64,000 nucleotides of DNA from Batillaria attramentaria (Eukaryota; Mollusca; Gastropoda; Batillariidae), in the NCBI GenBank assembly GCA_018292915.2, contig JACVVK020000222.1, positions 1 to 64,000 on the forward strand, in the 5' to 3' direction. A program made the translations under genes and the position numbers. Below, piece by piece: positions 61,503-64,000 of this stretch. Under the pieces are notes generated by a model. It made no database searches. It saw nothing but the letters and a program-made list of their open reading frames with translations, and was not told the origin of the DNA. The first letter of the stretch is position 1; each line of letters opens with the position of its first letter.

Positions 61503-62202
61503 TATTTGCTTATGATTACCCAGTTTTACAGTAATTGGTTGGGTTTTTTTAATTCTTGTTTTTGTAATATACTCACGAACATACATACATGCATACATAC
61601 ATACATGGGGGGGGGGAGGGGGGGGATTGCTGACAGTCATACAAGCCCAAACCGTTTCGACCGCTCATTTCTAAAACGTCCACCAATGTCTCTTTACTCC
61701 AAGGCGTTTCCAACACTAATTTTGAAAACTTTGCAAACAATCTCCTAAGGATGTGCCCCAGAACTGTGCGAATTTAAAAAACACTTATCACTATTTCATA
61801 ATGGCTTATGCGTCAATCGAATTGGAAGTTTTATCTCAAGTTCCCGTCTATCCAGTTTTCCTGTGTTTCCGAAAGAAATATTTGGTTCTAGCTGCGAAGT
61901 AATACTTCAGGTCAAATAAAAAAGATAAGCTACTGGACGTGCAAAGAGAAAGTTGGAGACAGAAAAACGTTTTCTGACAATCGTCCCCTTTCTGAATGGC
62001 CCAATGCCGAATGGCGACAACACTCTTTAAAAAACAAAACAAAAAAAAACTACTAACACGGAAGCGAAAAAAAAATCACAACGACTGGAATTTTTTGTTT
62101 TTATAATCCCAGTTTTAGACAACAGTGTGTTCTAAATGATGTGAAAATGACAATCCACATGGACAATAAAGTACGCCAGTACCCTTTTAACTCATTAATC
62201 AG
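61503..62202. other. Intronic or intergenic, no exon recognised
   Basis: Contains (CATA)n at 61580-61604 followed by a G-rich run at 61606-61626. The missing N-terminal carbonic anhydrase exons were looked for here (a QSP-type segment on the minus strand) and not seen. Confidence 0.5.
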
Positions 62203-62370
62203 GGAGCAGGGATGGCCGAATGATAGAGCGTTGGACTTCCAATGCTCCGGTCGTGAGTTCGAATCCTGGCTGGGGCCAAATATTTGTTCTGGCTTTTACA
62301 TCGTTGCCCCGTCTTTGATATCGCCCGTATGTGGTGGAAAAGGACGTTAAACCCCCAAACACCCACACTT
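62203..62370 (+). mobile_element. SINE family A, full copy
   Basis: GGGATGGCCGAATGATAGAG (A box region), GTCGTGAGTTCGAATCCTGG (B box region), GGGGCCAAATATTTGTTCTG, CCCCGTCTTTGATATCGCCC, GTATGTGGTGGAAAAGGACG, ending CCCCCAAACACCCACA. The best plus-strand reference for this family in the window. Confidence 0.9.
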
Positions 62371-62527
62371 AACTCATTAATTTGCGTCTTGTATACCCGG
62401 TACTCATCTGAGGCACACTACATCATCAGCACAGAGACAACAGCACAAGGGAAGCTAAACTACACAAAACAGCATACACCAACACAGCACAATAAACTTC
62501 AGTGTCACTGGCACAACATCAATAGCA

Positions 62528-62697
62528 GTAGGGGCTGGTGTTTAAAGGTTTAACGCCCTTTTCCACCACACAAGGGTGATGTCAAAGACGGGGCAACGAG
62601 ACAAAGGCCGGCACAAATATTTAACCTCAGCAAGGAATCGAACTCACGACCCAAGCATTCCGATGCTCTACTGCTCGTCTGTCCCGGCTCCCCGCAA
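62528..62697 (-). mobile_element. SINE family A, diverged copy
   Basis: GGCTGGTGTTTAAAGGTTTA, ACGCCCTTTTCCACCACAC, GGCCGGCACAAATATTTAAC and GGAATCGAACTCACGACCC; reverse orientation. Confidence 0.85.
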
Positions 62698-62743
62698 CAG
62701 TAGCAAAAAAAAAAAAAAAAAAAAGGGGAGGGGGGGGGGGGGG

Positions 62744-63040
62744 GGTGAACGGTGGTCTAATAGGTAGCGCGTTGGATTTAGCCGCTGCGCTACTGAACGG
62801 CCGTCATCAATGCCATGGCGATGAAGCATGGGTTCGAGCCCAGGTCGAGCTTGTGATATGTGATACCGGTTTCCTGGCTGCCGGGCTGCTCATCGAGGGT
62901 TTCTCTCCGGGTTATCCGGCTTTCCTCCCCAAGCAAAAACGTAAAAAAAAATATATATATATATATATAGGATAGGTATTGGGTGGCGCTGCACCGCGGT
63001 AATGCGCTTCCCCCGGGGAAAGCAGCCGAAAGGGGTAATA
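62744..63040 (+). mobile_element. SINE family G, copy 2
   Basis: GGTGGTCTAATAGGTAGCGC (A box region) and GGGTTCGAGCCC (B box) form a tRNA-like head, then CTTGTGATATGTGATACCGG, GGGTTATCCGGCTTTCCTCC, ATAGGTATTGGGTGGCGCTG and AAAGCAGCCGAAAGGGG. Partner of 35446-35690. Confidence 0.85.
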
Positions 63041-63753
63041 AAGTAGGAAAAACAAAAAGAAAGAAAAAGAAAAAAAAAGTTATAACAATGATAATAACAA
63101 TGATAATAACAATGATAATAACATATTATAGTACTAACTCATGACAACAAAGACAGCGACAACAATAACAACAAAATTTTCTTGTGTATCACTCAATCAC
63201 GACAAATAATGATCTGCCGTCAGATGGTAAATGGGCCTAAATGCGTGTCCGATTCGTGTGGCACTTAGACCCTTTCATCAAATGACGGTGGATATAATAC
63301 GAAGAGTAATGTTACAACACCAGCAGTATGCATGTCTAACTTGACGGATCCAACCTGTTCCTGGTGGCATGCGAATAACAGAAAATACCGACTCAATACA
63401 TCAAATCGTACACTTTCTGGTCAGTCATAATTCAAAAGTAATCTCAGAAATTCATTGTAATAAAAGAACGTGATAGTTTGCAACTGATGTCGTGTGTTTG
63501 TGTGTGTGTGCGTGCGTGCACAGACCGACGGAAACAGGCAGACGGAGATGTCATCACGACTTATGCAGCAAGCAGACATCTTCTGCACGTATTCTTCGGC
63601 TAATAAGGCAAATCATCATCATCATCGTCGTCGTCTTCGTCGTCGTCGTCGTCGTCGTCATCATCATCATGATCAACATCAGTAACAACATCAACAACAA
63701 CATTAACTTCAAACTCTGCCCCGTCCTGCACAAGTCAGATCGTTTCAACGACG

Positions 63754-63785
<32 letters not shown>

Positions 63786-64000
63786 CCTCATTCATCTCGG
63801 GTGTAACACTCCAGATGAATTCGCTGCATTGAACCGGGACACTTTAGGCGTACTCATAAAACGACCCTCGTCACTGCAGATTCACCCAGCTCCAAACCGG
63901 AAGTCCCCCCTCCCCCTCCTCCCCCCGGGGGGTAACTGGTGCTGGGGAGGTCAACTCCCATGCTGCTCAGGCTCTACACTCAACACAGTAATTGCATTAG
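63041..64000. other. Repeat-poor right end of the window
   Basis: (ATAACAATGATA)n at 63083-63121, (CATCAT)/(CGTCGT) trinucleotides at 63616-63670 and (CAA)n at 63751-63783. No exon identified; the N-terminal exons of the carbonic anhydrase probably lie beyond this end. Confidence 0.5.

Noticed and set aside
61039..64000. N-terminal exons of the carbonic anhydrase
   Set aside because: Looked for a secreted N-terminus and the QSP-type segment on the minus strand with a phase-1 donor; none was convincing, so the gene is listed as partial.

Overview
The window looks like nuclear genome sequence from an animal, most likely a marine lophotrochozoan and probably a gastropod mollusc. Genes are split into short exons with phased GT-AG introns. 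Introns and intergenic DNA are full of (CA)n/(GT)n and (GA)n microsatellites, tRNA-derived SINEs, MITE-like repeats and several non-LTR retrotransposon families. The phylum is an inference from this texture and from the gene families present; no rRNA, tRNA gene or species-diagnostic gene is visible.

Four protein-coding genes could be rebuilt exon by exon with matching splice phases. (1) A plus-strand CHST15-like sulfotransferase occupies 6528-13699; its 5' end lies outside the visible exons. (2) A complete minus-strand astacin metalloprotease of 481 aa occupies 14647-22850. It has a signal peptide, propeptide, protease domain, Gly-Thr repeat linker, two ShKT domains and a predicted GPI tail. 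(3) A complete minus-strand type II Golgi carbohydrate sulfotransferase of the CHST8-14 (HNK-1ST) family, 462 aa, occupies 34925-43054. (4) A minus-strand alpha-carbonic anhydrase occupies 53288-61038, with a predicted GPI tail and one probable GC-AG intron; its N-terminal exons are not found. All four products are expected in the secretory pathway or at the cell surface, so a shared extracellular-matrix or mineralisation setting is possible but not proven.

A broken tandem copy of gene 3 lies at about 25.9-29.6 kb. It keeps relics of exon 1 and exon 3, both interrupted by stops, in the same orientation and flanking sequence as the intact gene, and it has lost exons 2 and 4-6.

Mobile DNA dominates the rest. 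0.1-1.4 kb holds a truncated CR1/jockey-type LINE. 2.7-5.73 kb holds a frameshifted RTE-type LINE flanked by inverted copies of a 64-bp tandem repeat. 30-31.07 kb is a satellite of about 165 bp, followed by an L2/CR1-type LINE with a fully open 1166-aa ORF2 (31.07-34.9 kb) whose start lies about 100 bp from the stop codon of gene 3. 38.4-39.2 kb is a minisatellite. 43.08-44.72 kb is a DIRS-like RT/RNase H fragment between identical 65-bp direct repeats. 46.5 kb holds an RTE 3' fragment. 55.47-57.6 kb is a CR1-type LINE inserted into a MITE. 59.5-60.5 kb is a 107-bp satellite array. The carbonic anhydrase intron at 58.2 kb contains a 65-bp perfect hairpin. No CRISPR array, bacterial operon or viral genome was seen.
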